NCBI GenBank assembly: GCA_047967505.1
Contig: CM106540.1
DNA from: Dipteris shenzhenensis
Taxonomy: Eukaryota > Polypodiophyta > Polypodiopsida > Gleicheniales
DNA: 64,000 nucleotides
Strand: one strand, 5' to 3'
Shown: positions 30,951 to 43,799 of the stretch, piece after piece
Layout of the letters: each line of letters starts with the position of its first letter
How positions within the stretch are numbered: the stretch's first letter is position 1
Position numbers and translations under genes: made by a program
Notes under the pieces: generated by a model
What the model was told of the DNA's origin: nothing
The model's database searches: none
The model's input: the letters and a program-made list of their open reading frames with translations, nothing else

Positions 30951-32069
30951 AAAAAAATAGTTTTACTATTTGAACTTTGACATTTAAGCAAAACTCTCCA
31001 TTGCGTTGACTTTGGTGCTTCCTTGAATTCTTCTAGGGAAGCTTCCTCCTTGTGTGCCCCAAGAAGGTTGAACGTGGGGTGTTTCCCTAAGAACATGGCC
31101 CAAGATATAATTCACATTTTCTAGCATATACCCAGCTATACCTTTTGTCAACTTCTTTAGGAGCATTGTGATAATCTAGAAGACTAGTATATCTCTATGT
31201 GTTAAACTATCTAGAATAGGTTTCATTAATATACAATTGTTGAGCTTCAATGTCCTTTTTAGAGAATTAGTCTCAAACCATGCATTGCCATCATCATGTT
31301 CTTAACTCAATATTGGATGTCAATGCACTACCATGGGTTCAATCCTCCTAAAGAAAGCAACTAGAAATATCATGATATTTTTGCTCTTACATCTTTGTCT
31401 CTCGTCTTGATATGTCAATATGTTAGTGCATAATTGTCTTCTACCTTGGATTAATATACATTCAAAGACGTCTCCATTCTACATCCATTATTGTAAAGAA
31501 GAATGTAAGTTAAGACTGTAATGTTCATCTTCTTTATGTTAAAAAATTTGAAATGTATAGTCTTCAATGTTTAATAGCTAGGAGAAAATTTGAGACTATG
31601 TTTAGGTACTGAACAAGAAGAGGTTGAAGACTAAACCACTTTATTTTGATCTACAAGAGTATTGCAACCTGACGTAGTTCATGCATTCATAATCATAATC
31701 AAAACATCGGATGCTTCACAACTAGGGGCAATGCATACTTATGGATGTGTAGGTCATTGGGCATTGGGCAAAATTCAGGGACATAGCTATGGTGTATGGC
31801 ACTGGGCGAAAATTTCCTTAATATAGAGTTATAAATATTAGCCCATGCTATCATTTTCAAGGCTTCAATGGGTTTAAGTATAATTAAACTTCTTGTACAG
31901 ATTTTCAATAACCTAGAATTTGAAAAATGTAACCTTAAGGTCCAAATGACTTGTGCCCCCCTTGTGCCGATCGATTTGAGTACTTGGAGGGACAAGAAGT
32001 AAATTGTAAATAAGATGTCTTGCTAGAATACACATTACCCCCAGTCCTGATAAGACATGTTTCTCCCCT
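30951..32069. other. no gene recognised
   Basis: AT-rich with short frames only. No domain or repeat recognised. Confidence 0.45.
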
Positions 32070-32246
32070 AGGGTGTCAACTCCCTTTAGTAAGAAAACCT
32101 ATCAAAATCTTGAGTATAAAATGAATTCAACAATATGCCATGAGTAGAAATTATTCAAATTAACATGGTTGTGTTCTAGACTAAAAGAGCCACAAATATG
32201 TCTTTACACCTTGAAATTTGGGTAACACATGAAAAAGTTACATTAA
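32070..32246 (-). repeat. dispersed repeat, copy 1 (inverted relative to 39100-39273)
   Basis: About 175 bp that match 39100-39273 as a reverse complement. Shared words include CTCCCTTTAGTAAGAAAAC, AAAATCTTGAGTAT, GAGTAGAAATTATTCAAAT and GGGTAACACATGAAAA. Likely the non-coding end of an unidentified transposon family. Confidence 0.8.
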
Positions 32247-32329
32247 TTTTGCTCACTCTATGCAACAACTTCATCTGAATTCCTCATCGTCTATTGAAGT
32301 TGCTTAAATTGCTCAAAAATATCTTCATG

Positions 32330-33601
32330 GGCTGTTTCCAAGACTTCCACTCTAGTTTGGAAATCTCTCAGGACAACAGACTACTTTTCATAAGTGTCAA
32401 AAGCCACAACAAGCTAGTGCACAGCAGCCCTATTGTAATCTTCTTGTAGGGTCTTGTAGCTTACTCTTTGGACTTCCAACAATGTTTCAAAAAAACAACC
32501 CTTACCGTGGCTGCTACAAATTGCTCCACCATGGCTGCTGCCACTTCTCCACCGTGGCTGCTCTTTGCATCCTTCCTAGCCTAGAGAGTTGCCTCGTTGT
32601 CTTCTCCACCCTGATTGCTCTCTCTGTCCCATCCTTCCTGGCCTTGAAGCTCTCTCGCAGTTCTTGCATCACCTTTCTGGTTTCTACATTCTCCCTTTTT
32701 AGCTCCTCTATCATCTGGTCTTTTTCAATGTTCAATGTATTCTACATGTTGCAAAGCTGTTTGTAAAGGCCCTCCCTTTTGGCTCTCTGATCTTCAAGAT
32801 CCTTTCACATCTTTTCTAGCTCCTTGTTCGCCATGTCCTTGTCATTTCTCACTTCTTCGAGCCTATCTCAGAGATCCTTCATGCGCTTCTCTGCTTCTTC
32901 TCTTCTATGCCTTTCCATGTCGACCATTTTTGTAGCGGCCTCAGCTTGCTCTTTTGCCTGCAAGACCCTCACTTGTGCCTTCTCTACCTTGGTTTCTACA
33001 CCTTTCCTAAGACTTTTCTCAAGTTGCACTACCTTTGCTGCATCGATGACTTTCTCTTGTAGAAAAGTCACCTTCTGAGACACCTTATCATATTTCTCAA
33101 AAATCCCTTTGAGGGTAGATGCCATCAGGTGCATTGCAACTCCTGCAGACTGAGATGACAATTGGGATTTTCCATCCATGCAATTCTTTAGGTTGGTTAA
33201 CACGCTCTTGGAGATTGCCCTTGAGAAAGATACATCACGTCCTTTCAGTTGTAGCTGGTTCCTCTCATATCAGGAAAGAAGTGAATGGTCTTCTTTAGCA
33301 CATCTTGGAGGTCTGTTGTGGCAAGCTTGAAATCATGACACCACCATCTTTACTAATCTGAGCATTGGGGTATACATCTAGAATATCCTCTCTTCCACTG
33401 CTTCTCGAAAAAGTGTGCTTGCAAACTGCCTCCAGAAATTCCTAGAGCATTTTCAATCACACTTTCATTGATGGTAATCTTCTGATCTTGACAGACTAGT
33501 TGCCCCTCCTTCATGTTCACCTCCTGTACCAACCTGGTGAAGTTTTGGAGAGCATCCAAATTGGGCTTTTGAAAAGCGAGAGAGGAGCTCCCATATGTCA
33601 T
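32330..33601 (-). pseudogene. coiled-coil, gag-like protein remnant
   Basis: Minus-strand frames in order: MTYGSSSLAFQKPNLDALQ with DQKITINESVIENALGISGG (33601-33353), then GVAMHLMASTLKGIFEKYDK with long Glu/Lys/Ala coiled coil (33203-32868), then EKDQMIEELKRENVETRK (32735-32514). The N-terminal IDExVIxxAxGI-like stretch resembles coiled-coil gag-like proteins of plant Ty3 elements. The pieces are in different frames. A dispersed repeat (32070-32246) follows downstream and may be the end of the same element. Tentative. Confidence 0.5.
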
Positions 33602-33699
33602 GATTTCAAGATCAGGGGATGAGGGGCTCTCGCATTGTACTGCAGAGGGGGAGGAAAGATTGTGTGAGGAGCTCGCGGACTATGCAGGGTCCATTTCGA

Positions 33700-33935
33700 G
33701 AAGGGATAGAAGTTGCAGGAAGAGTGCAAGGGAGATAGAAATGGTCGAGAGGGATAGAAGATGAAACAGTGAAGGAAATGAAATAGTGGAGGCTTGAGTT
33801 TGTAGTCCAATTGCAAGGGAGAAAGAAATGGTCGAGAGGGATAGAAGATGAAACAGTGAAGTGGAGGCTTGAGTTTGCAGTCCGATTGCAAGGGAGAACG
33901 AAACGGTCGAGAGGGATAGAAGATGTAACTGTTAA
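33700..33935. repeat. ~80-bp tandem repeat, three units
   Basis: The word GGTCGAGAGGGATAGAAGATG recurs with AAACAGTGAAG and GCAAGGGAGA at about 33740, 33830 and 33906. This gives roughly 80-bp units with few differences, just upstream (minus sense) of the gag-like frame. Confidence 0.8.
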
Positions 33936-34069
33936 GGGAATGGAATAAAGGTTTGTAGCCTGACTACACTGTCAAGGTGAAAGCCACTGCGGTGGTTGTA
34001 GCCCAACTACACTATCAAGGTGAGAGCCACCACGGCGGTGGTTGGCCCGAATTTTGATTAATTCAAGGC

Positions 34070-34760
34070 GACAGTATTGACTTGCATGGTAATGAGTGAT
34101 TAGAGGTGGTGGCATCTAAGATTTCTAGCCATGTCTGTGGTGGCGGCTAAGACCCACCGAGTTGGCAGTTAATTACCAACCACGTAGTGGCCCACAATTA
34201 CTCAGCTTTCAGTTACCAACACCAGGCTTGCATGCATGATTACTATGAGTGTAGTAAATTACCAATCCCCAGGCTTGCATCCTTAGGAGAGTACTAGAGT
34301 GCATGGTAATGAGGGATTAGAGGTGATTAGGCTTCATGATTTACTTTTCTGGGAATTATTTCCCGGTGGTGGTGGCTATCATCAGCCACGTCTGTCTGGC
34401 TATGATTCCACTAGGCTAGCAATTAAAATTACTAGCCACCACTCACCCACCACCGGGCTTAAGCATGCATGATCACTATGAGTGCAATAAAAATTACCAG
34501 TCATCGGGCTTGCAATCTCAATAGAGTACTAGAGTGCATGGTAATGAGTGATTATAGCCACTTCTATTGTGGCTATGATTCCACTGGGCTGGCAGTTAAA
34601 ATTACCAGCCACACCGGGCTTAAGCATGCATGATCACTATGAGTGCATTAAAAATTACCAGTCACCAGGCTCGCATGCTCAGTAGAGAACTAGAGTGCAT
34701 GGTGATGAGTGATTCATGATTTACCTTTGTGCCCTATCATTAGCCACATCTGTCGTGGCT
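34070..34760. repeat. degenerate tandem repeat, about 160-235 bp units
   Basis: AGTGCATGGTAATGAGTGATTA-like words recur near 34082, 34300, 34534 and 34694, and GCATGCATGATCACTATGAGTGC near 34230, 34462 and 34625, with ACCAGCCACCRGGCTT between them. Units vary in length. The CCACCGGGCT word also occurs in the 5.8-6.5 kb array. Confidence 0.7.
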
Positions 34761-36167
34761 AAGATTCCATTGGGTTGGCAATTAATTAGCAGCTACTGCC
34801 AGAGTGGCCTGCTCACCCAACACATGGCATGTGCTTCATGATTACCAATCCATCTAGGGTGGCACCTAAGATTCCACCACGGTGGCCTACAACTAATATG
34901 GATGACACCTCAGGATCCAACCACCACGGTGGCTCAAATTCTACAATATATATAAGATCCGTGGCATTGGGCATTTTACTATGTTGCTCTCATTTGCCCC
35001 TACTCTACTACTTTGCTCCACATGCTCTGCTACTTTACTCCACACCCCTCCTCCAGCTCCTTTCCACCCCTGCTCTACTTTGCTCCACACTCCTTCCTCC
35101 AACTCTCATCACTCATCTACTCCCTTGCTCATCTACTGCTCACCCACTCTTCTTCACCATGCTTACTACCACCCCCCCTCGATGCTCTATGATCCCAATG
35201 TTATCTTCCTTCTCATATAAGGTGATTGTGTTGCACTCACCTGGAGTAGAAATGCTAGCACTAGTGGAGACCCTTTGTTCCCACAGTCGATTCCCCACAC
35301 ATCTGCATGTCACCACCTTAGATGACATGCTCACATAGGGCCTCTGTGATGTATGGGTTCCCCCTAGATGTTGATGAAGGCCTCAGTATTTTTAGAGTAG
35401 AGTACTCTCGACTTCTTGGGGGGGTCGTAATCTGAGTCCTGGCAATGTGCATGGTCTTCGGCCTCTCCATCATATCCTCCTTTGGCTCCCTAAATTTTTT
35501 GAATGCAACAAGCTAGACTGGTGGAAATATGAGTTGTACAAATTCCTCCTTGCTCAGACGAGGCTCTCAGCAATGGTTGGATGCAATCTTTTGGCCTCTA
35601 AAGCTCTAAAAATGATCTTTCGGCTCACTGGATGTAATGTTTTGGTCTCTAAGGCTCTCAGCAATTGCTGAGTTTTATTACATTTATGTAATCTCTTTTT
35701 GTTCAATATGAGGCTCTCAATATGGACTGTTGTTAACTTTTATACTTGAATGGTTATGGTCGCCAGCTATAATATTTTGGCCTTTAAGGCTCTTAGGAAT
35801 TGCAGAATTTTTCTAAATGTTAGAGCCTCTGTTCAAATTTTCTCGATATAAGTTGTTGATTTTTATATAAACTGTTATTGGATGTAGATGTGCATTGTAA
35901 TCTCTTTTTCTCAATCGGTATAAGTTGTTAATTTTTATATAACCTGTTATTGGACGTAGATGTGCATTGTAATCTCTTTTTCTCAATTTTCACTCAATAA
36001 ATTGTACTTTTGTCCTCATTTATATTTACTGCAACAAGGACTAAAATTCCAGTAAAGCAAGACTACAATTTCCTTGGTTTATGACCAAAATAGCACTAAA
36101 ATAACTCCAACGATCCATCGTTGTGGTTGCATGGAGATACACCTAAAAAAATACAATTAAATTTTCA
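34761..36167. other. no gene recognised
   Basis: C/T-rich frames near 34960-35220 give spurious Leu/Pro/Ser/His/Cys proteins. Around 35580-36000 the words GTTTTGGYCTCTAARGCTCT and TAAGTTGTTRATTTTTATATAA repeat at short distance. Nothing gene-like. Confidence 0.45.
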
Positions 36168-36334
36168 AAAAATGCAATTGGCAATATGGCCCTTGAGGGG
36201 TCCCCTCTAGGGGTGAGGGCCATATCGACATGCAATATATAATATCCAGGATGCCACTGGACATAAATGGCATGTCGATATGGCCGTTGCCCCTAAGGGG
36301 GACCCCTCAAGGGCCATATCATCAATTGCATTTT
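36168..36334. mobile_element. foldback element (MITE-like), copy 2
   Basis: Arms 36168-36232 and 36270-36334 are inverted repeats of about 64 bp with few mismatches (words AATGCAATTG, ATATGGCCCTTGAGGGGTCCCC, GGCCATATCGACATGC). The short loop contains CCAGGATGCCACTGGACAT. It is the same family as 7903-8032, with arms better preserved. A transcript through it would form a long hairpin. Confidence 0.88.
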
Positions 36335-36369
36335 GCTTGGTTGCACAACATAATACATTTTCCTTGGTA

Positions 36370-36870
36370 CATAAATATTTAACTCCAAGAACCAGTGCAG
36401 TGGCTATCATAGATCTCCTTTTGTTTGCCAGTGTGTTGGTCATCATAGACCTCCTCTTGTAATACGTAAAAATAGGTAACGAAGCTATAATTCCAAGAAC
36501 TAGCGCGGTGGTCTCTCCAAGACAACCTTGAATTCTAGGCAATGACAGGTCGTCAAGCCAGAGACTGGATGCTCAGAATGATAGATTGTGTCTCATTATT
36601 ATGCCAAAAACCAGTGTAGTGGTCTCTCCAAGTCAACCTATGATTTGCATGGACAAAGATGCGACAAAAGGTTGCATGATGATAGGTGGTCAGGCTAAAG
36701 ACTGTGCTGTGACAGTGTTTAGAATGATAGATTGCGACTCATTATTACGCCAAGAACTAGTGCGATGGTCTCTCCAAGCCAACTTTCAATTTTAATGATC
36801 TACATCGGTGCGGTGCCCAATGATAGGTGGCAAAGCTGCGGCAAAAGGCTGTGCGATGATAAGTGATCAG
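36370..36870. repeat. degenerate tandem repeat (CAAGAACYAGTGCGGTGGTCTCTCC type)
   Basis: The word (C)CAAGAACYAGYGYGRTGGTCTCTCCAAG recurs near 36377, 36496, 36607 and 36755, each followed by CAACCT and later by GATAGATTGTGTCTCATTATTA, at about 110-150 bp spacing. Confidence 0.7.
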
Positions 36871-39099
36871 GCGGCTTACAGACTGTGCTATGTGTGCAGA
36901 GATGCCGTGTGTCGAGCTATGCAGTGTTCATAATGAATAGATTGTGTCTTATTATTATGCCAGTGCACCATCATGATGTTGAGAAATTTTTCGATGAGAG
37001 CGCCGGTCTGCGCAAAATTCAAATATTCACCTAGGAGCACATCATGTCGTGGCCCCAAAATGGCCCCAAAAATAGTTTCACGAGAGTGGCTACACCTAAG
37101 CAAACGTTGACCCAAAACAAGATACTTTATAAAGAAAATTTTAAATTTTATATCTTTATTATTTTAATTATTTATTATTTATTAAGGTCTTTTCTACCAT
37201 TTTCATTTCCTTTTAGTTGACTTTGCAAGATGTGGAACTCAAGTGCATTGTGCACTTGTGAGGCACTTGTAAAGTGTTTAAAAGGAAATCTTGCATATTA
37301 GCTAAGCATGCAAATGCCCCTTCACGTTGAATAGGAGACTCTCCAAATGAACACAATTGATGAGTAGCTTGTTTAACAATGGATGGACATAATCATTAAA
37401 ATCAATAAAACTAAAGTCATTAACATCAAGCTCCAAGTCTCTCTTCCCTCCTTTAGATTCCAATAATATGCTTTAAAACCTTGGTAGTCATCATGTCATT
37501 ATTAAACTCATTAATAACCATCCCTAAATGGAAATTAAAGCTCCCCACTAGCATGTGCACAATCTTAGGGTGAAAGTGAAAAAATTGGCTATTGATTTCA
37601 TTGTTCCCTAGTCCAACATGCATGCATGATTAGCATAATCGATCTTCATGACTATGCCAATCCATGACCAAACAAGTTGCTCATCATTGATCTACCTTTA
37701 GGGTGTCTCCTGTTGAGACCTTTGATTTTTGAGATATAAGAGAGTGCAGGTATACTTTGGAAGAACCAAAAGAGACTTTCAAAGAAGTAAAGGAGAGCCT
37801 CAAAACTATGTTAAATGAAGCATCTAGGAGTACGCATCTTGAATGTAATTCCCCTGCCTTTTATGGATGGCTCCTTCACTTGGGCACTCTACATTCAAAC
37901 TTGGCTATTGCTCCTCATGTGGTAGCTTGGCATACTAGGTTAGTGGGTGCCCTAGTTTCTTTGTGCGGTGGGTAGGCCCCTTCATGCAGGTCTTGGATGA
38001 GAATCCTCCTTGAGCTACTATGGTGTCCCCTTCATCCTCATCATCATCCCTTATCTTGTGGAATTTGTCCTATTCTAGGAGCTTGCTAAATTTTTGTAGC
38101 AGTTCCTCCAAGTGTTGCAGCACTGAAGCTTGATGCCCTTAAAAATTTTGGAGCATTGTTGGGTGTACTTGGCTTGCATCACCACCAGCTTACTCCTTGA
38201 CACCACTACTTCATCTTGCACTGGTTTCACGTATGCCCCCATCATGTCAACCTATGCCTTTAGGAAAATTTTTTCTCTAGTGAATGTCACTCATGTCAGT
38301 GACCTATTTGGTATGCTTCTTGCAACTTTTGTTTCTTAGGGCCTTTGCCTTGGTAGTCCTAAGTCCTTCAAGCTCAGTCCTTGCTCTTGTCGCCTCATGT
38401 GGGGCCTAATATCTTTTGGCTGCCATCACCCACAGAGTGTCTTTGTCTTCCTAACTCTTAGCCCAGAGGGTCTCAACTTTGGTGTTGGCTTTGCCTTGTT
38501 CCTTTTCAATCAAGGAGCTGTTTTTGATAGACTTGTGTAGAGAAATCAAGATGCCGCATGGAAGCCAATAGAGAGAGCCATGAATGGTGGCAGACAACAA
38601 CAAATAGCCAAGAATTGAGCTTGTGTGGGAACTTGTAGGACACAATAGGCCTCTGATTAGAGCACTACAGCAAATGTCGTAATAGAAAAGTAGCTCCAAA
38701 GGCTGGAAGAAAGACAACATAGAATCTAGGTAGTTCATGGATGGACAAAGTGACACAGCGCTAGTCAACATAGAAATGGCAGAGCTGCAAAAGCCTGGGG
38801 TGCCAACTCAATATGTAATATGTTACTACCCTCATCCAAAATCCAGGTAATGGGGGGACAAGGTCCATATATAATATGCATGGATTTCCTTAAAATTTTT
38901 TGAATATGCAAGGGAAAAATATGAAAATTTCATGTCCCCGCTCCCACAAAATGTAGGGTATATACCTTTAAAAATATGCAAGATTTTAAGATTTGTACAT
39001 GTTTTTCATAATATGTGGCCCAAGGGGGGGGGTTCTTTTGGATGAGGGGGGGGGGAACAAAAAATACACTAAAATATGAAAAGCCATCTCCTTTCAACT
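36871..39099. other. no gene recognised
   Basis: Short frames only. The minus strand at about 38460-37960 reads as charged, Glu/Lys-rich fragments like those of the gag-like remnant at 32.3-33.6 kb, but too broken to call. A G-run near 39027-39055 is low complexity. Confidence 0.4.
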
Positions 39100-39273
39100 T
39101 AATGTAACTTTTCATGTGTTACCCAAATTTCAAGGTTTAAAGACATATTTGAAGCTCTTTTAGTGTAGAACACAACCATGTGCATTTGAATAATTTCTAC
39201 TCATGGCATATTGTTAAATGCATCTCATACTCAAGATTTTGATAAGTTTTCTTACTAAAGGGAGTTGGTGCCC
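39100..39273 (+). repeat. dispersed repeat, copy 2
   Basis: Reverse complement of 32070-32246 with moderate divergence, extending from the word TAATGTAACTTTTCATGTG to CTTACTAAAGGGAGTTGGTG. Confidence 0.8.
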
Positions 39274-40050
39274 CAAGTGTAAAAGATTCCAACATGTGAC
39301 AAAACTCGAGGCCAAATCCATGACATGTATCTGTGACAGCAACACATTGATAAAACATAACATATGGCTACAAAGTGACTCACAGAGCAACCAAAGCAAG
39401 AAAACATGAGCATGGATAGAGAAATTCATGGAGTGTCAATAAAATGATTGGATGGTCAAAGGGACGATATGGCCCCTCAAAGGACTCAGTTACTAGGGAT
39501 TGAATTCACACCATGGATTAAAAAGTGTGAAATGAAATACCATTACAAGTCCTCCAAAGAAGAAGCCACCTCAAAATGAAACACAACATGAAGGAAAAGT
39601 AGTCGCACAGTATAAAGATGAGGGACAACAAGAGCCACAGTGTGAACTCCAACACGAAAATTAAACCAACAAATTATAAAGGGAGCACGTGAGGATGAAT
39701 CAAATGGAAGTTAGAACCCATCTTATGATTGAGTGGGGCTGTTAGAAAGTGTGCAATCATGAGAATGCATGAGGTGATGGAAGCTCACCCAAGGGTGCAA
39801 TGGCAAATGTGTCAAGGGCATAATCCCATAAGCAAAATGGGTGCCCAAATACCAAGGCATATAAAGCCTTGAGTGAAGTGGACCTCATTACCCTAGATCC
39901 ATCTTTTGGGAAAGGTCCTTGTAGTTCCAAATTGTCTAAATGGCATGTGCCAAAAGAAAAAACAAAATAAAAGATGCATGGGGACTCCACAGGCAGGCAT
40001 ATATATCTTTGCATTGTTGGTCATGCAATTTTCTTGCATTTTTTCATGCA
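39274..40050. other. no gene recognised
   Basis: No frame or repeat that I recognise. Confidence 0.4.
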
Positions 40051-40815
40051 TCCTCCATGAGTGTCAAAAATACTTATTAGGGTGCTTCTATCCTATGTGC
40101 ATGTCTCTAATGGATATGATACCTTTCATAGGCCTCAAAGTCACCCATTGTAAGGCATGTGCAAAGTATCACACCCATTAAATATCATTTGTAGGGCATG
40201 CTTTTTTCCTTGTTTCCAGCCACACACCTTGCATGAGTGTCAAAAATATTCTATGTACATGTCTTCCATGAGTATGATACTTTTCACGAGTGTATTATAC
40301 CCATTATGCAAAGGATCATACCCATTAGATATTATTTTCATGGTTAGGCATGCATATTTCCTTGCTTCTCACAATGCATCATGCACGAGTGTAAAAGAAT
40401 ATGCATCAGGGTAATTCTATCCTATGTGTGTATCTCCAATGAAAATTATCATATCCACATCAAACGTCATTTGGATGGCTAGGTATGCATATTTTCTTCA
40501 CACATGATATTAGAAAATATGCATTCAGCTAATTCTACCTTATGTGTGGTCTATGATGGATATGACATTTTTCAAGGGCTTTGATCTACCCACTTTGCAT
40601 GGTTGAATCATGCATGATTGATAAAAAATAAGAATGGAGATTTTTCTATCCTACTTATGTGTCTCCAATGGGTATGATACTTTTCAAGGGCCTTAATTTT
40701 AACTACTTTAAGGCTCATGAAAATGATCATAGCCATCGAATATTATTTTCATGGTTGGGCATCCATTTCTTCATTGTTTCTCACACATCATGCATGAGTG
40801 TCAAAATATATGCAT
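40050..40815. repeat. degenerate tandem repeat, about 115-170 bp units
   Basis: Five units carry TGTCTCYAATGGRTATGATACYTTTCA-like words (near 40099, 40260, 40431, 40545 and 40658), with CATGAGTGTCAAAAATA and AGGCATGCATATTTTCCTTG between them. Spacing is irregular. Confidence 0.75.
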
Positions 40816-41252
40816 TGGTAAAATATTTAGAGAGTCAAGGGTCTTCCCAAGTGGAGCCCATAGGGACCCTCTCACTTTTTGCAGGTTTTTCATATTAACA
40901 GGGCTAAGACCAAGGAGGAGTACATAAACTACTTTCCGTGCACCCTGGTTAAAATGGCTCAAAGGTGGTATAACTAGTTCCTAATTCGCTATTTTGAGGA
41001 TTCAGAAAGCGCTTCCAACAAGAAATAAATGAGGAGGATGTTCACATTAAACTAAGCGAGCTCAAGCAAAAGGAAGGCGAGTCCCCATCTAGGGTTTCTT
41101 CCTAATAATGTGGGCCTTGATCAACTAGCTTAGCACTCCACCTAATGATAAGTCTCTGCATGCTTGTCTTTTGACAAGCTATATCTAGGTAGATTTGGCC
41201 CCTTGAAATTGCTAATTCTACCTAGAGATATGAATACCTACTTAATTGGGGT

Positions 41253-41938
41253 GTGGCCTTGGAGAAAAGTGGTAAATCCAAGTCGAAGCCAAAGAAGAAG
41301 AAGAATAGCAATGATGATGAGGAAGATTCAACGAAGAAGAATAAGCTTAAGTCCATTATTAAAAAAGCATTGAAGGAGATGGGCTACCAAGAAAAACCAA
41401 GATCCAATGAAAAGTGGTGCAATAAATGTTCCAAAAAGGGACATATGGAAGAAGATTACTGCATAAAGTATTGTAATGTATGCACTAAGTGGCTTCATGA
41501 TGAGATCGAGTGTTGGTTTTCCAAGAAATGGTCTACAAATGTCAACCAAGTCACAAAAAATGCCAAGACCAAGGAGGGACAACCACCTGGAAGCTGGAGA
41601 AAAGAAATAATGAGGTAGGGTACTATTAAATGTTTTTGTTGTGGTGATAATCATACTCAGTTGTGTGGAAGAAGCATCTCAAAATGCTCAAAGACACTCT
41701 TGAGAGATGAGAGGTGAACCCTGGTTGTCAAGCCATACTTGCTGATATTAGTGATTTGGTTAGTGCCAATGCAATTACTTGGTCAAAAGGTCCATTTGTA
41801 ACTCTAGAGGAGGACCCACCGTCAAATGTAGATCTAGAATACATATCACAAGAATTACTGGCATCCAAAGTGGCACGGGAATTAAAGGGTAAAGCACTAG
41901 CTATTGATTGGCAACTTGAGTTAAATGTGCAATATTGA
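41253..41938 (+). pseudogene. Ty3 gag nucleocapsid and linker
   Basis: A Lys-rich stretch (KSKPKKKKNSNDDEED) leads to KWCNKCSKKGHMEEDYC, a zinc knuckle with slightly altered spacing, then CNVCTKWLHDEIECWF and, after a stop, CFCCGDNHTQLC. The 41714-41938 frame (ILADISDLVSANAITW, DLEYISQELLASKVA) looks like the linker before the protease. The order supports gag-pro of a Ty3 element. Confidence 0.72.
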
Positions 41939-42949
41939 TGGCAAAACCCAAAGAAGCTTCCACAAGTAAAACACAAGGAAGTACCTTGTACTAAAGAATG
42001 TCTAGCACCAAACGTGGCTAAGGAATGGGAATTTTTCCAAGACATGAAGGTTAGTTTGGCCATAGCCAAAATGTTGCAAATTGCTCCATATTGCCGTGAA
42101 TTCTTTCTACAATAGTTCCAAGCCAAAAATAAACCACCCAAGGATGAGAACTCCTTGGTGACCATAACCTTCATTGATACCCAGGTGGTACATGCCCAAG
42201 TATTAATTATCCAAGTAAAAATTAAGAAGCATAATGTTTCTGGTGTCATTGTTGTGGCAGATCTAGAGTTAACATCATTTCAAAGGCTATTGCCAATTGA
42301 GTTAAATTCAAGTGGCTTAACCATCACCATTTAGAATAAAAATGGTGGATCAATGGTCAGTAGATCCAAAAGGTATGTTACAAGATGTTGTCATTACAAT
42401 TGGTGGAATTCATTATATAGTAAGTCTGTTAGTCATACCTATGGAGGAGAACGGGTACCCAATCCTACTAGGTTGACCTTGGCTTAAAAATGCAAAGGTA
42501 ATGCATGACTAGGTTTTGATGCAATGACCATCAAAATGGGTGACATTGAGATTCAAATTCCTATAAATCCAAGTAGTATATCAAGTAGTTGTTGTCGAAC
42601 AAACCTGGAAGTATCAAACCAGTTTCCATAGGATATTAAGACTCTGCTGATAGGGATGAAAATCTTATCAGTGGTGGACGAGATTGATGTGTTTTAGGTC
42701 ATAGCAAAGCTCAAGGAAAAGATAAAAACTAAGAAATTGGCTTACCAACAACACTGTTACCTAAGCAATTTCACAGATGAATGAGAAATCACCAAGCAAC
42801 CAATCATTATTACTTGGCTTGGATTAGAACATTTAATCCCAGAACCAACACAAGAAGTCAATTTAGGAACTAAAGAGGAACCTTGGACAGTTATCGTCAG
42901 TGCTGCACACTTACATGGTGACAAACTTCAAGCACTTAAATATTTATTT

Positions 42950-43720
42950 ATGCAATACAAGGATATATTTTTATGGAGTTATATAGACATGTGTGGAGTT
43001 CCACTAGAGATCTGTTAACATCGAATACCCCTGGTTCTCGATGCTAAGAACAATACTGAATGAGCCTGAATTATGCCAAGAAAGTCAAAGTAGAACTAGA
43101 TGAGTTGATTCAGGAGGGATTTATCTATGCCATTCATTGGAGTGATTGGTTATTTGCAATAGTCATGGTAGCAAAGAAAAATGGGAAGCTTTGAGTTTGT
43201 GTAGATTAATAGAATCTTCATGCTTAAATAGTACCATCTGTTCCCAATTCCTTTCATGGATTGAAATCTAGACCAGGTTGTAGGACATGAGATGTGTTCA
43301 TTCATGGATGGTCAGGGATGTGGTCATAGTGGTTACAACCAAATGTCAAGTGCACTTGAAGACCAATCCAAGATAGCATTTATTATAGAATGGGGTGCTT
43401 ATGCCACAAAAGTGAGGCCTTTTGGGTCATAGAATGCGCCTTCTACTTTTCAGAGGTTCATGGTGGCCACATTCTGAGACTATCTCACAGAGTTCATTGC
43501 TATCTACTTGGATGATTTCTGTGTATACTCAAAAGCTAGCCAGTACCTCATGTGCCTAGGTAAATTTTTTGCTAGGTGTAGACAAGTGTGTATATCTCTT
43601 AACTCGGCCAAAAGTGTCTTTTGTATACGTGTCAACATACTACTTGGACATGTGATTTCTAAAGATGGTATTCGCACCAAGCTAGGAAAGATTAAGGCCA
43701 TTGAGAAACGTAGATAGCAC
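42950..43720 (+). pseudogene. Ty3 reverse transcriptase fragment
   Basis: Readable blocks are AFIIEWGAYATKVRPFG and NAPSTFQRFMVATF, then EFIAIYLDDFCVYSKA with an intact YLDD box (43495-43525) and LGHVISKDGIRTKLGKIKAIE, the usual end of Ty3 RT. Earlier palm strands are present but frameshifted. The YxDD and the LGHxxSxxGI block make the identification firm. Confidence 0.85.
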
Positions 43721-43799
43721 AACATAAAAAGTATGAGGATCAGTCAACCGGTTCCTCTTTAACTGGGAAAAGGGAAGCGATGATATATGTGACTATAGG

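Larger units (their letters stand above)
41170..43730 (+). mobile_element. degraded Ty3-type LTR retrotransposon no. 3 (gag to RT)
   Basis: A gag-type zinc knuckle region, a protease-like region and reverse transcriptase blocks follow in order on the plus strand. RNase H and integrase are absent: after the RT the sequence passes into a minus-strand LINE tail at 43.8 kb, so the element is 3'-truncated or broken by that insertion. No LTR recognised. Many stops. Confidence 0.8.

Noticed and set aside
34829-35338. 169-codon plus-strand frame
   Set aside because: Leu/Ser/His/Pro/Cys-rich over C/T-rich sequence, several frames open, no domain.
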